This document shows, piece by piece, positions 23,626-37,244 of a DNA stretch of 64,000 nucleotides. This DNA is from Hansfordia pulvinata (lineage: Eukaryota; Ascomycota; Sordariomycetes; Xylariales). The stretch's first letter is position 1. Each line of letters opens with the position of its first letter. Location: the NCBI GenBank assembly GCA_006538405.1, contig BJKQ01000017.1, positions 62,001 to 126,000 on the forward strand, read 5' to 3'. The notes beneath the pieces were generated by a model, which searched no databases, was not told where the DNA came from, and was given only the letters and a program-made list of their open reading frames with translations. The translations under genes were made by a program, and so were the position numbers.

Positions 23626-24343
23626 ATGCGTCTTTTCGGGCCCCTAATGCTCGCTTACGCCTCCCTGGCCAGCCTGGTGGTTTCGACTGCGCTCCCGCCG
23701 TCGGCCGCCGCCGCTGCCGCGCAGCCGCAATCCAGAGGCCTGTTCGGCAAGAGCAAAAACAAGGGCCGGGACGTGCCGGAGAAGAACCAGGCACTCACGA
23801 TCCCAAAGTACGGAGCCCGGTGGCTCGTCGAGGACAGCGGCGACCGGGAGACATCGGAGTACCGCGCGCTGGTGGACAAGGTCAATAGCAACCCCTCGGG
23901 GCGCGGCGTGGGCAAGCCAAGCAGGGCCCAGATCGACGAGCTGGTCAAAGAGGGGGTGGAGGCGTGGGAGAAGTGGTCGGACCAGGGCATAAGCACGTAC
24001 GCGGTCAGTGTCACGGACACGCCAGGAAAGGCCAACGCGGGAGAAAAGCAGCCCGGCTGCTGGGTCCTCGCGTTCACGACTCCCAGGCCCCCTGCCCACC
24101 CGCTTTGAAGCGGGACTGCACATGGACGTCATGATCCGGGAGAGCTTGGCGGACGTGCGCCATCACAGCCGCGAGCTGAGCAGGGCCCAGCTGGAGGCGA
24201 TTCTTCGCGACACGATGGAGAAGTGGGCCGGCCTGGGGGAGGAGGCCACCGGTCTGCAGACCGTGTTCCTGGCTCCGGACTTGGGTCTCTTCCAGGGCGC
24301 CGGCACCGTCAGTATCTGGGCAGTAGATGGGAGGTTGCTTTAG
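23626..24343 (+). CDS. Secreted protein with two similar modules, interrupted by a frameshift
   Basis: The ATG at 23626 starts a signal peptide (MRLFGPLMLAYASLASLVVS, then STALPPSAAAAAA). The first module contains SRAQIDELVKEGVEAWEKW and ends CWVLAFTT. The frame then closes at 24108. The next frame continues with LHMDVMIRESLADVRHH, SRAQLEAILRDTMEKWAGL and VSIWAVDG, stopping at 24343. The two halves are visibly related (SRAQ-I/L-D/E, then an EKW helix, then a hydrophobic strand), so they look like a duplicated domain. Dropping one C from the run of five at 24088-24092 joins them. An intron 24008-24086 would also fit the frame, but its donor (GTGTCA) is poor and it would delete the end of module 1. 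This is either a consensus error or a recent pseudogene. No known family was recognised. Confidence 0.55.
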
Positions 24344-25867
24344 GACACGGACCGCGACTAAGGGAAGCTCTCCCCCGAGCACAGGGTCCACGGAAGGCAT
24401 GTAATGGATCTGGGAACGAAGCTGGGTGCAGTACGGGATAGATCATAGTCATCGAAAGGATCAACTTGGAGTTTTGCACAGGGGATGGATGGCACACTAT
24501 CTCTTCTAATAAGAAGTCTTGTTCTTTGCTCAAGGGCAAGTGCCCTACCTGATCCTGACTCCTGACGTGTATATTCCTCTGTGGGTTCGTGTCTATACCC
24601 GCCAAAAGGACAGCACACTCCTCCTGGCACACTTCACTTGGGCAGGGCCGCATCTATAGACCACAAGAAACAGAGAAGTACCGAAACGGTGCACTCCGCG
24701 AGCATGATTTCCTGCACCTACGCTACCGGTTGCGTAGTGGTACCTGCAAATGGTCAGATATTCGACTCTCCGGTGGCGTATTGCTGTGCAGGTCTCGTGT
24801 CATGCTCAAAGGCGCCGCCGTCGTGGCTTGCCGGCGTGGCTTGCTGTGGTAATCCCCCAACCCCGGCGGACAGACGGGACTGGCCCATCTGTTGAAGCAG
24901 CAATAGACTCAATGGATCAGGATCTTGAACTCGAGATGACCCGGGAACCCAGAGTTCATTATATAGAGAAGAGACGGGGTGACCAGGTGTCGTCGGGTTG
25001 CTGAAGATGGCGCTCGGGAAATTGCCAGCATGGTCTTCGACCTGAACCTCTGCAGGCTGCTCTCCTATACGCTTCGAGCTTCTCTTAAAGCCAGTCATGA
25101 AAGGTGGTTGAGCCCGTAGGTAGGTAGGTAACTTGGGCTATTGCGTTCTCCCGATACATTCGCCCAATGACACTTCGGCAACCATCCCGCGAATCCATCC
25201 ATGACTTTTGAAGATGCCTGCGAGGCTCCCTCCAATAGCAAGGCTAGCACCTCCAAGTTGCTGCTGACAGTACCCACTGGAGCGAGCTGCCCAAGCCAGG
25301 GCTGTCCATCATCTTAAGAGGCTCTGAACTCACTGGGTCTTCCGGTCTCCATGGGAGCACATTAAAGTCAGCTCACACGACTCAGACTCAGCCAAGATGC
25401 CGTGCAGCGGAATTTGTTCTCTTAGATATTCTCAACTCGTAATGGACCACCTCCTAATAGTGCGAGATCTCTTTACCTCCGGAAGCCGCGAGGTCTGGTG
25501 AGCGGAGGGAGGATCCTGTCGACGGACGACAGCAGTGGTGGGGAGGGAAAGGAGGGAAACAAAGGAGGCCCCACACAAACCCTCCACTGACTGATTGGGC
25601 GGGGCAGAGGCGCCTATGTTAGGTGGTACCGTACCATCCATCTCCACCTGCACCGCACCACCGGGCCTTTGCCTTTCCACCCTTTCCTCCCCGTGTGCCG
25701 TGCTCCCTAAAGCCACAGCGGTCGACCCCAACGTCATCGCACCAAACCCAGAAAACCCCCCCAGCCCCGACGCCTCCGACCTGTGCCCCCCAAAACACCC
25801 CGATGCCCATGAACACCGCGGTCATCTCCCCGTTCAAGGTTGTGCCTCACACGGGAGACCGCCCCCG
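24344..25867. other. Intergenic region upstream of the BTB gene
   Basis: About 1.5 kb with no recognisable coding sequence. A GTAGGTAGGTAGGTAAC-type repeat lies near 25117. The last 300 bases are pyrimidine-rich, as expected for a promoter and leader. Confidence 0.55.
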
Positions 25868-27903
<2,036 letters not shown>

Positions 27904-28177
27904 TAGACTGATAGCGAGCTGGTTTCCTCCGTCAACTAGAGGCTGGTTATCAAGACCCTTGGCTGATCAGAACCCGCGACCGCTGACCTGCGGCGGCTGC
28001 ATTACCTCTGGGTGCACGTATGATCTCAGGGGTGAGTTGGGACACGAGACAACTCGGCAATCCAATCGCGGACTCCTTGAGCGCCTCGTAGCGTGGTTGG
28101 TGGCAGTGCTCGCGGGCGCATCGTGCTGCACAGTGGCATCACACGACGACGAGAAAGTGGCGGATCCAGTATCAATT

Positions 28178-29015
28178 TCATTGCCGGAGATTCTCGAGTC
28201 TGCTCAGGTCATGCGCAGGGTCGTACGGGAGATCCTCTGCCGCAGAGGGGGCCGCGACGGGGCCTTCCGAGTTGGGAGCATCGGGCAAGCTGACGTTCTT
28301 CTCCGGTGCCGTTTTCCTGCCAGGGAGGGCTCCAATCTCGGTGAGGATTGCGTCGACCTCTTCGTCGAGAGGCTCGCCCTCCTCTTCCCCCACAACCGTG
28401 CCGAGGACCTCCTGTGCAAAGTCGTCAATCACTTCGATCTTCAGAACCTCATTCTCGTAGTCGCCCGATATCTTGATCATGTTGGGCAGGTCGCGGATGC
28501 TCGTCGAGTTGATATCCTTCAGCACCTGCTTGTTGACGTCGGCCAGAGTGGCCATGCTGGTAGAGGTGGAGAGGCACACGTCGATTTGGTGGTGGATCTT
28601 TTGCAGGCTTGCCCTGGTCTCCACCAGCCTTGACTGCGTTTTCCGGAGTCTGGCGGCCTCCTGCGCGTCGCCGCGCATGCTTTTCATGACTTGCTCCATC
28701 ATCCAGGGTTGGCGCTCCCCCACCTTCTTGTGCTTCACCAGCTCGTTCTTCACTTTGATCTGGGCCCTATCGGTGTCGCTTTGCATCTTGTTCAGATCCC
28801 GGTTGATCTTGCGAAACTGAGCGTTCATCTCTCTCCTCTGTGGAGACAATGTCGATGGTCAGCGAGGGCTCGGGGCTTGGGGTCGGCTTTCGCAGGCCTA
28901 CCTTGGTTGCGAGGCGCTCTTTCTCCACCTGGGCGCCGCTCTTCACTCCCACGGCAACCTGGACATCTTGCACGACGTTGTTCCAGAACTTGGCGGCTGT
29001 TATCGAGGACCCCAT
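28178..29015 (-). CDS. ESCRT-III (SNF7-family)-like protein
   Basis: 257 residues from two exons, 29015-28902 and 28837-28178; the 64-nt intron has a GTAGGC donor and CCACAG acceptor. The N-terminus reads MGSSITAAKFWNNVVQDVQV. A basic, coiled helical core follows (REMNAQFRKINRDLNKMQSD, then QAARLRKTQSRLVETRASLQ-like heptads). Next come an SMATLADVNKQVLKDIN helix and an acidic C-terminal third (GEEEGEPLDEEVDAILTEIG). It ends DLSRLENLRQ, close to an MIM1 motif that binds Vps4 MIT domains. This basic-then-acidic order suits CHMP2/CHMP3-type ESCRT-III subunits acting on endosomal membranes. The exact subunit cannot be fixed by eye, and the N-terminus is unusual for the family. Confidence 0.6.
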
Positions 29016-31128
29016 GGTTGCGGGGGCTGCTGGTCGGGCCGCGGAAGCGTGAGCGATTGGGGGCTGGCGCGCGAAGCGTGGGTGGTCGTGGAAATGCCCA
29101 GGGAGCCGAGTCGCGACGCAAATCGGCTCGATCGCGGGTCAATGGGCTCTAGATAGCGATGCAAGGCCGACTGAAGACGGCGGCGGGCGAGTATGAGGGA
29201 TGAAGCTGAGGATGAATGGGTTGGGTGATTATCGGGCGACCTCCACCCAAGGTTGTCCACTGCGGGAGTCACGCGTGTACTTAACGGTTAAGGTGGACAG
29301 CTCCAGCGTGATGAGCGCTAAGGGCAGCAGGCGGGTCTAGGCCAGCGTACGGGTAGGTGCTGAAGACACCCGGGCCTCGGGTGCCCCCGAACCTGCCCAT
29401 GCTCGCAGGCAGCAGAAGTACACGGACAAGCTGCCGCCGGCACCACTTCTACAGAGCAGATGTGAGCAGCGGAGGCATTCAGCCAGGGGTGTCAGTGCGA
29501 GGGATTGGTCAACCGACACAATAGCATTTCGTCAGGTCGAATACAAGATGGTCGTTCTGGACGGAGTTTGCGAAGCTCTCATGGCGAAACGGGAGAACCC
29601 CATGATAAGGTACGAGTACTTCGCATGTGAGCCTATAACGGGGAGACTAGGTACCCCGCATATCAGCCCAGTCTCTCTAGGCATCTCCGTAGTCCCGCCG
29701 TTCTCTGGAGACTGGGGTTTGCGACAGTAAAATGCTGGACGTGGTGTGCATGTCGCAAGTCGACCGCGATAGAACTGCTTTGCTCACAGACGGCGCTGGT
29801 ATGAGTCTAAGCACAGCTCTGGACATCCACGCTCCAGTGCGTGTCATGGGCGAGCAAACGAGCGTATGGTACCTGAAGCTGGCCAATCCGAAACTGGGCG
29901 TTTGTTTGCCGCAGCCAGCCGTCGCCGGCCAGATTGCCGCCGTCAGACCGCCTTGCTGACCTGACGCGCCAAGTCCGCATACTCGTATTGGGTACTATAT
30001 TGAAGTTACGGCACTCGCTAAGTCTTCTGTCACGTCGAAGCACCGTAGAGTCTCAAGGTACACATGCATTTCACATATGTCGCTATCATTGTGAAAGCCG
30101 CGACCGGTAGGTATCTGCAGTCTGGTAGCCATTGGGCAGGGTCCGACTCAACCAAGGCGCCAACGCTGTCAGCAAGTACCGGTCACGCGAACGGATTCGC
30201 AGTCTTCGCAACGCCAGCATGCCTTTTATTACCTAGACATCTGCAGATTCCCTCCAACATGGAAGTCTATGTGAGGCACCTTAGTTAAGTGGCCTCGAGG
30301 CATCGTCTAATGAACAGTCGCAGCATGGAACGACCGCGCAACGACGGTGAGCTTATTGAGCTATTCCGGGCGCCAGCCTGTGCTCCAAAGGTCGGGCTAG
30401 ATACATCCACCTGATTGATCAGATGCACCATGCCTAAGGTACTCAGACGCAGACGTACCCTCACGGAGGTACCTGCGTACCTCGCCCGCGCCAAGGGAAT
30501 GGACGAGAGCGGCTCAACAGCCCACCTGCAGGCAGTGAGGCCCACCGTCACATCCGTCGGCGGTTCTGAAGAGTTCGCAAGCATTCCACGGCTAGCCCCA
30601 GCCCTGGCGACCCCTCCCCACTGCCACGGCCACTGGCCGCGCCCCCGCCGGCTCGGGCTCTGGCTCTGGTGTCTGGCTCTGGCGCTGGCGCCCACGCTGA
30701 CGCCCGCCCGGCTTCGAGGGGGACTGTAGATCCAGCCCACGCAATTTCATCATCGCCATCAGAGCTTTTCCTGCCAGACCCAAGCTGCGCAGCCTCACAT
30801 CCACCGCCTGCCTCTGCATCGCATCACAACGAATCAGGTAAGTCCCTTGTCGTCGAGCTCCGGCGCGCTGCCTTGTCGACTGGCTGCTAGAAGCTGCTTC
30901 GGCCTTCTGGCCCTCGCCCAGCTTCCCACCCTGTCCCGCCCCCCGTTGTTCCCTGCCACTACAACTTTCCCCGCCAACACTCTTTGGCACCATACTCGTA
31001 CCCTCTCCTCACCTTCCCCTTCACCTACACCTTCACGCCCGGCCCATCCACTACTTCGCACCGGAATCGGCTCACTCACTCTCTGCTTTTGCTTCCCTAG
31101 CCGACGCGCATCTCACCAGCCACACATC
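29016..31128. other. Divergent intergenic region with p23 leader
   Basis: 2.1 kb between the ESCRT-III-like gene (minus) and the p23 gene (plus). One GTACGAGTAC word lies at 29610-29619, and related words near 29982 and 30988. No gene is supported in 29300-30750. The last 290 bases appear to carry a spliced 5' leader (separate entry). Confidence 0.55.
30838..31100 (+). other. Probable 5' UTR intron of the p23 gene
   Basis: A perfect donor CAG/GTAAGT at 30838 and a pyrimidine-rich acceptor TTCCCTAG ending at 31100 frame 263 bases, 28 bases upstream of the p23 ATG. Spliced leader introns are common in highly expressed fungal genes. Inferred from splice signals only. Confidence 0.5.
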
Positions 31129-31972
31129 ATGTCTGCTCCTTCGAGTAAGTAGAGACCCCGCGATCTCCCCTTAGCTCTACAGAGCCTTGCGACCCCTCCC
31201 GAGGAGGTGGTTCGCGACTTTTCAGCCACGTCCACGCCGCTGCAAAAGCCGGACACTCCGCTGATTCAGCTTCCTCTTCGCAGTGAAATGGGGTGACCAC
31301 CCCAATTACGTCTTCATCACATTCCAAGTCCCCGATGTCCCCAAGGACAAGCTCACCCTCAAGGTGGAGCCCACCCTCCTCGAGTTCGAGGCCACATCGA
31401 CCAGCAAGGGCGACAAGAAGGTCAGCATGGAGCTGTTCAAGGAGGTCGACCCCGAGTACAAGCCCGAGAACCTGAAGCACACGCCCCAGCAGATCACGCT
31501 GAAGCTGTCGAAGAAGGAGAAGGGCGAGGACTGGAAGTCGCTCTTCAAGCAGAAGGCTGCTTTCCTCAGCACCGACTGGAACGACTTTGAGGATGACGAG
31601 GAAGAAGAGGAGAAGCTCGACCCCATGGCGCAGATGGGTGGTATGGGTATGTCAACGTTCGCCCCCCGACCGGAAACTGTAGCTAACCGCGTTGTCTCTG
31701 TAGGCGGCATGCCTGGTATGGGCGGTATGGGTACGTGAATCCCCGGCGCTCACGCGCCCTATTACTTGGCTGGCTGGAGACTCGACTGCTAACACGACAT
31801 AGGCGGAGCTGACCTCAGCAACCTGGACTTCTCCAACATCGACCCCTCCAAGTTCCCCGGGCTGGGAGGCGCCGGCGCCGGCGGCCTGGACGAGGAAGAC
31901 GAGGAAGAGGACGACGAGGACGACGAGGACATGCCGGCGCTTGAGGGAGAGCAGACCAAGCCGGCTGCGTAA
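31129..31972 (+). CDS. p23 / Sba1 / Wos2-type Hsp90 co-chaperone
   Basis: 191-residue protein with a CS-domain fold that stabilises the ATP-bound Hsp90-client complex in cytosol and nucleus. Exons: 31129-31144, 31284-31646, 31704-31730 and 31803-31972; donors GTAAGT, GTATGT and GTACGT, with CTAAC branch sites. The tiny first exon gives MSAPS and a split Met codon. The CS domain begins KWGDHPNYVFITFQVPDVPK and runs through KLSKKEKGEDWKSLFK and FLSTDWNDFEDDEEEE. A Gly-Met tail (MAQMGGMGGMPGMGGM) is encoded across the 27-base microexon. An acidic end (LDEEDEEEDDEDDEDMPALE) follows, as in fungal Sba1/Wos2. Length and order match the family. The upstream intron suggests a spliced leader. Confidence 0.93.
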
Positions 31973-32867
31973 GCCCCAACACGCCCGTCGCTGAAATTCC
32001 CAAAAAAAAATCAACACCCGCCCGCCGCGGGAGACTAATGCAGTCCCTGCTACGTTACGCTTACGAGGACACGATGCCGGCCGCTGCGCTTTTCCAATGC
32101 CCAAGTGGGGGATGGCGTGCGGCAAGGAATGGATTAAAAGCCTTTAACGGGAGCTGGCGCCGGTTTTGTTGATTCAAGGAGGGTGCCACGCATGGTACAC
32201 CCTTGTGTAAATTCATAGGCAACTGAGCTGATTTGCGTCCCCTGCTCGAACCATCGCTTGTTGACTATCGCGAAAAGACTGTGATGTGTTGATTGTTCAG
32301 TGTCCCGAGGGCTATCTGTATCGGACGCAGATCTTAGTCGTGTGCTGCATCAAGCTGCGTGCCTGGGAATCACCGCTGCAATGCAAAGCTCCGGGCCGCG
32401 AGGTGTGCAGTTAATACATGCATGTACGTTTGTAGAGATTCCCCGCTCCGTGGTCATTCATCTGCCTTGGTGTTGGCGCCTCCCGGTCCTTATCCAGAGC
32501 AGAAAGGGGTACCAAGCCGTTGTCGAACGGACTTTGAGACCATCTGAATCTTCATCATTAGCGTAGAGTGAGGCCTGTTTCCAGTCACACTGGCATCCAG
32601 CGATCGGGTTAAAGCCACGCTGTCCAAACTTGACGTGATATACGTAGAGGCCCCAAGACAGGCTGCAGCCGACCCATCATCCATGTCACTCACGTTCACG
32701 TGCGCTTCTTCAGTGATCAGGAAGACGGACTGGTTGGACATAAAATGCTTAAAGGAAACTTGCTGGGTTGGAAATGGCACACATCATCAGACTCCCCAAC
32801 TCCGAAAAGAGTCAACGCCAAAGAATATGCCGCACGCCAGGGTGCCTGACCCTTCAGCCTGAACCGG
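31973..32867. other. Convergent intergenic region
   Basis: 895 bases between the tails of the p23 and Vps60-type genes. It holds both 3' UTRs; no RNA gene or coding frame with motifs was seen. Confidence 0.6.
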
Positions 32868-33518
32868 TTACCGCGCGACCTCTTGCACCTTGCCGCCCGA
32901 CTCGGGGGCCTCGTCGATGAACTGAGGCACCTCGTCGCGCAGAAAGTCGGGCACGCCGCCGGCCGACTCGCTGGCGAACTGGGCCTCGGCCTCCATCTCG
33001 GCGCCGAGGATCTCGAGCTCGGCGTCGATCTCGTTCTCGTCAAAGTCCTCGGGGACGTTGTAGGAGCGGGCCATGGTCTCCTGGATCTCGTTGCCCATGT
33101 CCATGAGGTCGGCCATCTCGTCCTGCATGCGCTCGATCTTGTCGAGGTCGACCTTGCCGTACTGCTTCTTGAGCTCCTTGTTCGCCGTCTTGAGGGCGTC
33201 GACCGTGGCCATGGACGACTTGAGGTTGATCTCCATGTCCCTGGCGTTGTCCAGGTTGCCGACCTGCGCCATCAGGTTATCGCGCGAGGCCTCGAGGCGC
33301 CTCTTCCTCGTCACGATGTCCTTGGCCTTCTTCGTGAGGGCGTTGTGCCCGGCGCCGGGGCGCATCTTGTTCCGCTGGGCCAGCAGGGCGCTGATCTCGA
33401 CCCGCGCCTCCTCGATCTTGGTGTCGTACCTGGCGATGTTGGCGTCGAGCTCGCTCACCGTCTCGCCGAGGGTGGGCTTCTTGGCGCTGGGCTTGCCCAT
33501 GAAGCGGTCGAGCACCAT
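32868..33518 (-). CDS. vps60: ESCRT-III subunit Vps60/CHMP5 type
   Basis: Single-exon gene of 216 residues. The N-terminus MVLDRFMGKPSAKKPTLGET leads into a long basic helical hairpin (LDANIARYDTKIEEARVEIS, KDIVTRKRRLEASRDNL). It continues with SMATVDALKTANKELKKQYG and then DKIERMQDEMADLMDMGNEI. That is followed by ARSYNVPEDFDENEIDAELE, highly characteristic of CHMP5/Vps60 (Mos10). The acidic C-terminus ends in VPDFLRDEVPQFIDEAPE. The protein acts late in ESCRT-III assembly and, by family knowledge, binds Vta1/LIP5, the Vps4 activator, on multivesicular bodies. The first ATG is used; the alternative Met7 (MGKPS) would also be reasonable. Confidence 0.9.
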   Translation of the reverse strand: MVLDRFMGKPSAKKPTLGETVSELDANIARYDTKIEEARVEISALLAQRNKMRPGAGHNALTKKAKDIVTRKRRLEASRDNLMAQVGNLDNARDMEINLKSSMATVDALKTANKELKKQYGKVDLDKIERMQDEMADLMDMGNEIQETMARSYNVPEDFDENEIDAELEILGAEMEAEAQFASESAGGVPDFLRDEVPQFIDEAPESGGKVQEVAR

Positions 33519-34126
33519 CTTGTCTGTGTGTTGTGCGTCGCTGCCGTGGAGAGGCTTTGAGGTTGTAGGTGAGTAGGTGGCAGGGCGGCGATCGGCGGGG
33601 CTATGGGAAGTTGGGCTAGGAGACGTTATTGCATGTCATTTGGGGCCCCGCGATTGGTGTCTACAACCGTTTGTACGACGGTTAGTCTTGCGAGACGATC
33701 TCACCTACCGTAATCATGACAACGTCACCCAGGCACCAGGCTGCCAGGCACATTGGCCAACCGTGCCAACCACCCGAACTCTCGCTGGCTGTGCGGTCTT
33801 CGGCGAACGGTTGGCCGGCACCTGAATCTGTCACATGCCCTGCAGAGCACATCTGATGTACACCCACACACTTGGACAAATCTGGGTCCGCTGGACAGCT
33901 CTCCCTCAGCCCTTGCAAGTCAGACCCCCGGGCGGCCACTCGCTAGCCCGGGTCACTGCCCCACCTTGAGAGCTCGGTGCTCGAGGTCAACACCAAACGT
34001 CGCCTTAACGTTAGCGATGGTGATGATACCCTCGTTCATCTCGGCATAGCAACGGCGCTCCCAACTCCCTCCCTCGTGCCCAGGAAAACTCATGCTGCGC
34101 ACGCCTCCATCTCAGACACACCTCCA
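33519..34126. other. Bidirectional promoter region, Vps60-type and Cog7-like genes
   Basis: 608 bases between divergent starts. The Cog7-side frame remains open upstream to 33977, so its start could be earlier, but that stretch is not protein-like. No other feature was seen. Confidence 0.6.
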
Positions 34127-35258
34127 ATGTCGTGGGACTCCAAGTCCGCGCCCCATCGCAGGCGCAGCACCTTGACCTCGCGCCCCAAGAAGGACCCCAA
34201 GCAACCCGTCCAGCCCGTCTCGGCTCACGTCACAGACCCTTTTCTCCAGCCTTTCCTCGACCCTGCCTTTGACCCGGCCGACTACCTCAATGCCACTCTG
34301 CCGCCGCTCCACTCGCAATCCTCATATGCCGTCTCTCGCCCCCAAGAAGGCGCGCTGCCTCTCGCCGAGCTTTCCGCCCACGCCCAGACGCACCTCTCCC
34401 AGCTCAACGCGCATTCCACCCGCCTGACCAGCATACTCTCTCAGCTTACCGACGAGATCCTCCGAAGCGGGAGTCGCCTCGCCTACGAGGTTGAGCTGCT
34501 GCGTGGCGAGACACTCGCGCTGTCCGAGGCTCTGACCGACGGCCTGCACAGCGATGTCGCCAAATTCCTCCCGACGGCCTGCGCGACAAGCCCGAGTCCA
34601 GGGCTCAGAAGCGCCTGTCCTCCATAGCAGCCGCCCCCACACCGCAGTCTCCGTCTGCGCCTCAGACCCGGACGCGCCGCCTCTGGCCGTGCAGCCCAAC
34701 GCCACCGACCCTCAGTTCCTCACCCAGCTCCGCATTCTCACCACTGTCCGCGAACGGCTCGACTCGGTTGTGCACATCTTTGGCGACGCCATGGAATTCG
34801 TCTTTCCTCCCTCCGAGCTCTCCGTCAGCTCCTCCTTCCTGTCGGTGTCTGCCCCCGAACCCGGCCAGGACTCTCATAGTACTGAGGAGAAAGGCCAGCA
34901 GGTGCTCAAGAAGCTCAGAGACGAGATTTCCGCGCTGCTGTCCAATCCGTCCGATCCCATAGCCGGCATCGAGAAGGCTGCCCAGAGAGTCCAGGAGCTT
35001 AAAGAGCTCGCGGTTGTCTGGAGGGGCACTGGCGAGGAAAAGGGGCGAACAAAGTTCATTGACAGTCTGTCCAAGACAGTGGAAGACAGGCACGAGAAGC
35101 TCGTGCGCGAGATGGAGTCGGGTGGTCGCCAGACGAAGGAGGCGGCTGCGAGCCAGCGCAAGACTGCTTCTTCCTCGGAGAGCGCTGCTCCTGAAGCGAA
35201 GCCCGCGGCGGGTTATGGTCTAATGAGCCAGTGGCAAAGGCTGAGAACTGGTCTGTAG
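34127..35258 (+). CDS. Cog7-like subunit of the conserved oligomeric Golgi complex (two frame changes)
   Basis: The start MSWDSKSAPHRRRSTL at 34127 is chosen because upstream sequence is not protein-like. Features in order: FLDPAFDPADYLNATLPPL; helical LSAHAQTHLSQLNAHSTRL; ILRSGSRLAYEVELLRGETL; then DPQFLTQLRILTTVRERLDS; AMEFVFPPSELSVSSSFLS; and a helical, charged end. The layout resembles fungal Cog7, which tethers vesicles for retrograde traffic at the Golgi. It is short compared with animal Cog7, as fungal versions are. Three frames are used. The first changes after FLP near the CCC at 34570-34572 into DGLRDKPESRAQKRLSSIAA; the second near the CCC at 34667-34669. Each is what one missing base would cause. 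No GT-AG intron replaces the middle segment, which looks coding. Confidence 0.65.
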
Positions 35259-36993
35259 ACGAATGCCTTTTTGCTTCCACGGACCGAGATCTCGTTGTCG
35301 ACTCAGCACAGGACGGCCGCAATGCAGCATCCGGCACAAGCGATGAAGTGTTTGCCTTCTCGAGCCCAGACAGGGCTTGAACATCGTTCAGTGAGCTGCA
35401 GCTTGTCTTCGGAGTCACAGGCTCGGCTGGTGTTGTTCTGTTCTTGAGACTGCGAGCATGGTCCCGGAGCTGGTGTGACAAGCACATCAAAGCATGTCAC
35501 GATGCCAGCGCAGACAGGACTACTGCGTTGCGCTTGAAGTCACGAGGAAGCACCATTTCGAGTTCATCAGCCACATGAAGCTCTTAAGAGCCGTGGCTTC
35601 AAGCGCCACATGGGCGTTGTTTCTGTTGAGCCCTTACCATTCACACTCTCCGTTTCGCCGGCTGGACTCTATCCTTATAAGTTTTTGCATTGCTGGTGGT
35701 GTAAGCATGAGCAGGCAGCCCTGTATCTGACTTCCCCACACCCCGCGCAGGGCGAGTCATATCACCAGACAGACTACGGAGGCAATGATTGGACGGGGAC
35801 GGGCCACTTTGCGCCTGTGGCTGCACAGCTCGACGGACAGCCATGCCCCATCGCGCAGGCTTTGAGGAGACACCGCAGTGGCATACTGAACAAGCAGAGT
35901 CCAGGCGGGCCGATCAAGTGATCTGACAGACGATGCCGGATCGCGGAGTGATGCCGATAGACAAGATATTGTGAAACACTGATAGTGGTAGCAATGCTTG
36001 CCACGCTGTCCTACATTGGCTGACTGCAATGATATCGTTTTCCGAAGGCGAACAGGACAGGCACGCCTTCAGTCGACACACGCGGCGGGGAGCCTGGTCA
36101 ACTTTCGACGACTGCGATGTAAAGATAGCTGCAGAGGTAATGATGAATGACACGAACATTGAGGAAACTCGGGTTGCTCTGAGGTCAAGCAATAACCCAT
36201 CTAATACGAGAATGTGACCCGTGGCATGCAGAGTAGCGCAGAGTTGTCTTTCAAGCCCGGACAAGAGTTTCGCATGTGATTGCCATGCAAGCGAGTTTGG
36301 CGCTTCCATGTTGAGCGGCCCCAACGCTTATTTGCCTTGCTGCTGCGGTCTCCGAACCGCAAAACCCGAAAACTCGACATTACTAGAACGCGACGCCCAG
36401 TACACAAATGTGCTGGTCACAGATTTACTGAAACGCTGTAATCAGTATTCAGGCTTCAAAAACTTGCCCATCTAACCGCTGAGTTACCAAGTGAACGTAT
36501 CTCGGGTGGGCTTTTTGCGCAGTTGACGGGTCGTGGTCTACAGGACTCGTGCAACCTTGCTTGAATCCCCCATCGTGTCTCCTACCAGGTGCCATGTACT
36601 GATGTTCCCGCTCTGAGAAAGATATGACCAATGGAAGAACCAGGCATACCAGGGACCGGAACCACGACAGTCGACAAGGCTCCCACTATGGCCTGATGCT
36701 TGACGGGCAGACGCACCGTGCGTAACACAGTACGAGGCGGCTTTACGTGACTTGATGCTGACAGCTCGTACTGTACACCTCCTGCGCCGCAGTTGAATTG
36801 TCCCCACATTTATTTTTCGGTGGGCATCTCAACTTCTGCCGCCCTCGATCGAGTCAACCCACCACCACTCGCCGTCAACGCAGCCGCCCGGGTCCTCTCC
36901 AGCGCTCTCCGAATACACCCACACCGGGGTGAACAGCACAAAAGTACACGCACACGAGGCTATCTGAGAGGGCACGGCGCCCGAACAGCAGAG
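35259..36993. other. Intergenic region without a recognised gene
   Basis: 1.7 kb, less GC-rich than the rest. A tRNA A-box-like string near 36455-36480 (minus) lacks a B-box and was rejected. No motif-bearing frame was seen. It includes the promoter of the RPC9-type gene. Confidence 0.5.
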
Positions 36994-37173
36994 ATGAAGA
37001 TCCTCGAGTCGCAAAACGCCATCCTGACCAACGCCGAGGTCTACCAGTTCCTGACCAACCAGGCCAAAGAGTACCAGGAGAGCAAGCGCCGCGGGCCCGG
37101 CAATCTGGAGACGCTCCGGCGGGAGGTAAGTGTTCGGCCCACTCGTTGTTGTCTTCCCATTCACGGCCTGTCT

Positions 37174-37244
<71 letters not shown>

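Noticed and set aside
36449..36490. tRNA-like A-box on the minus strand (TGGTAACTCAGCGGTTAGA)
   Set aside because: No matching T-arm (GTTCRANNC) downstream and no acceptor-stem pairing, so it is not a tRNA gene.
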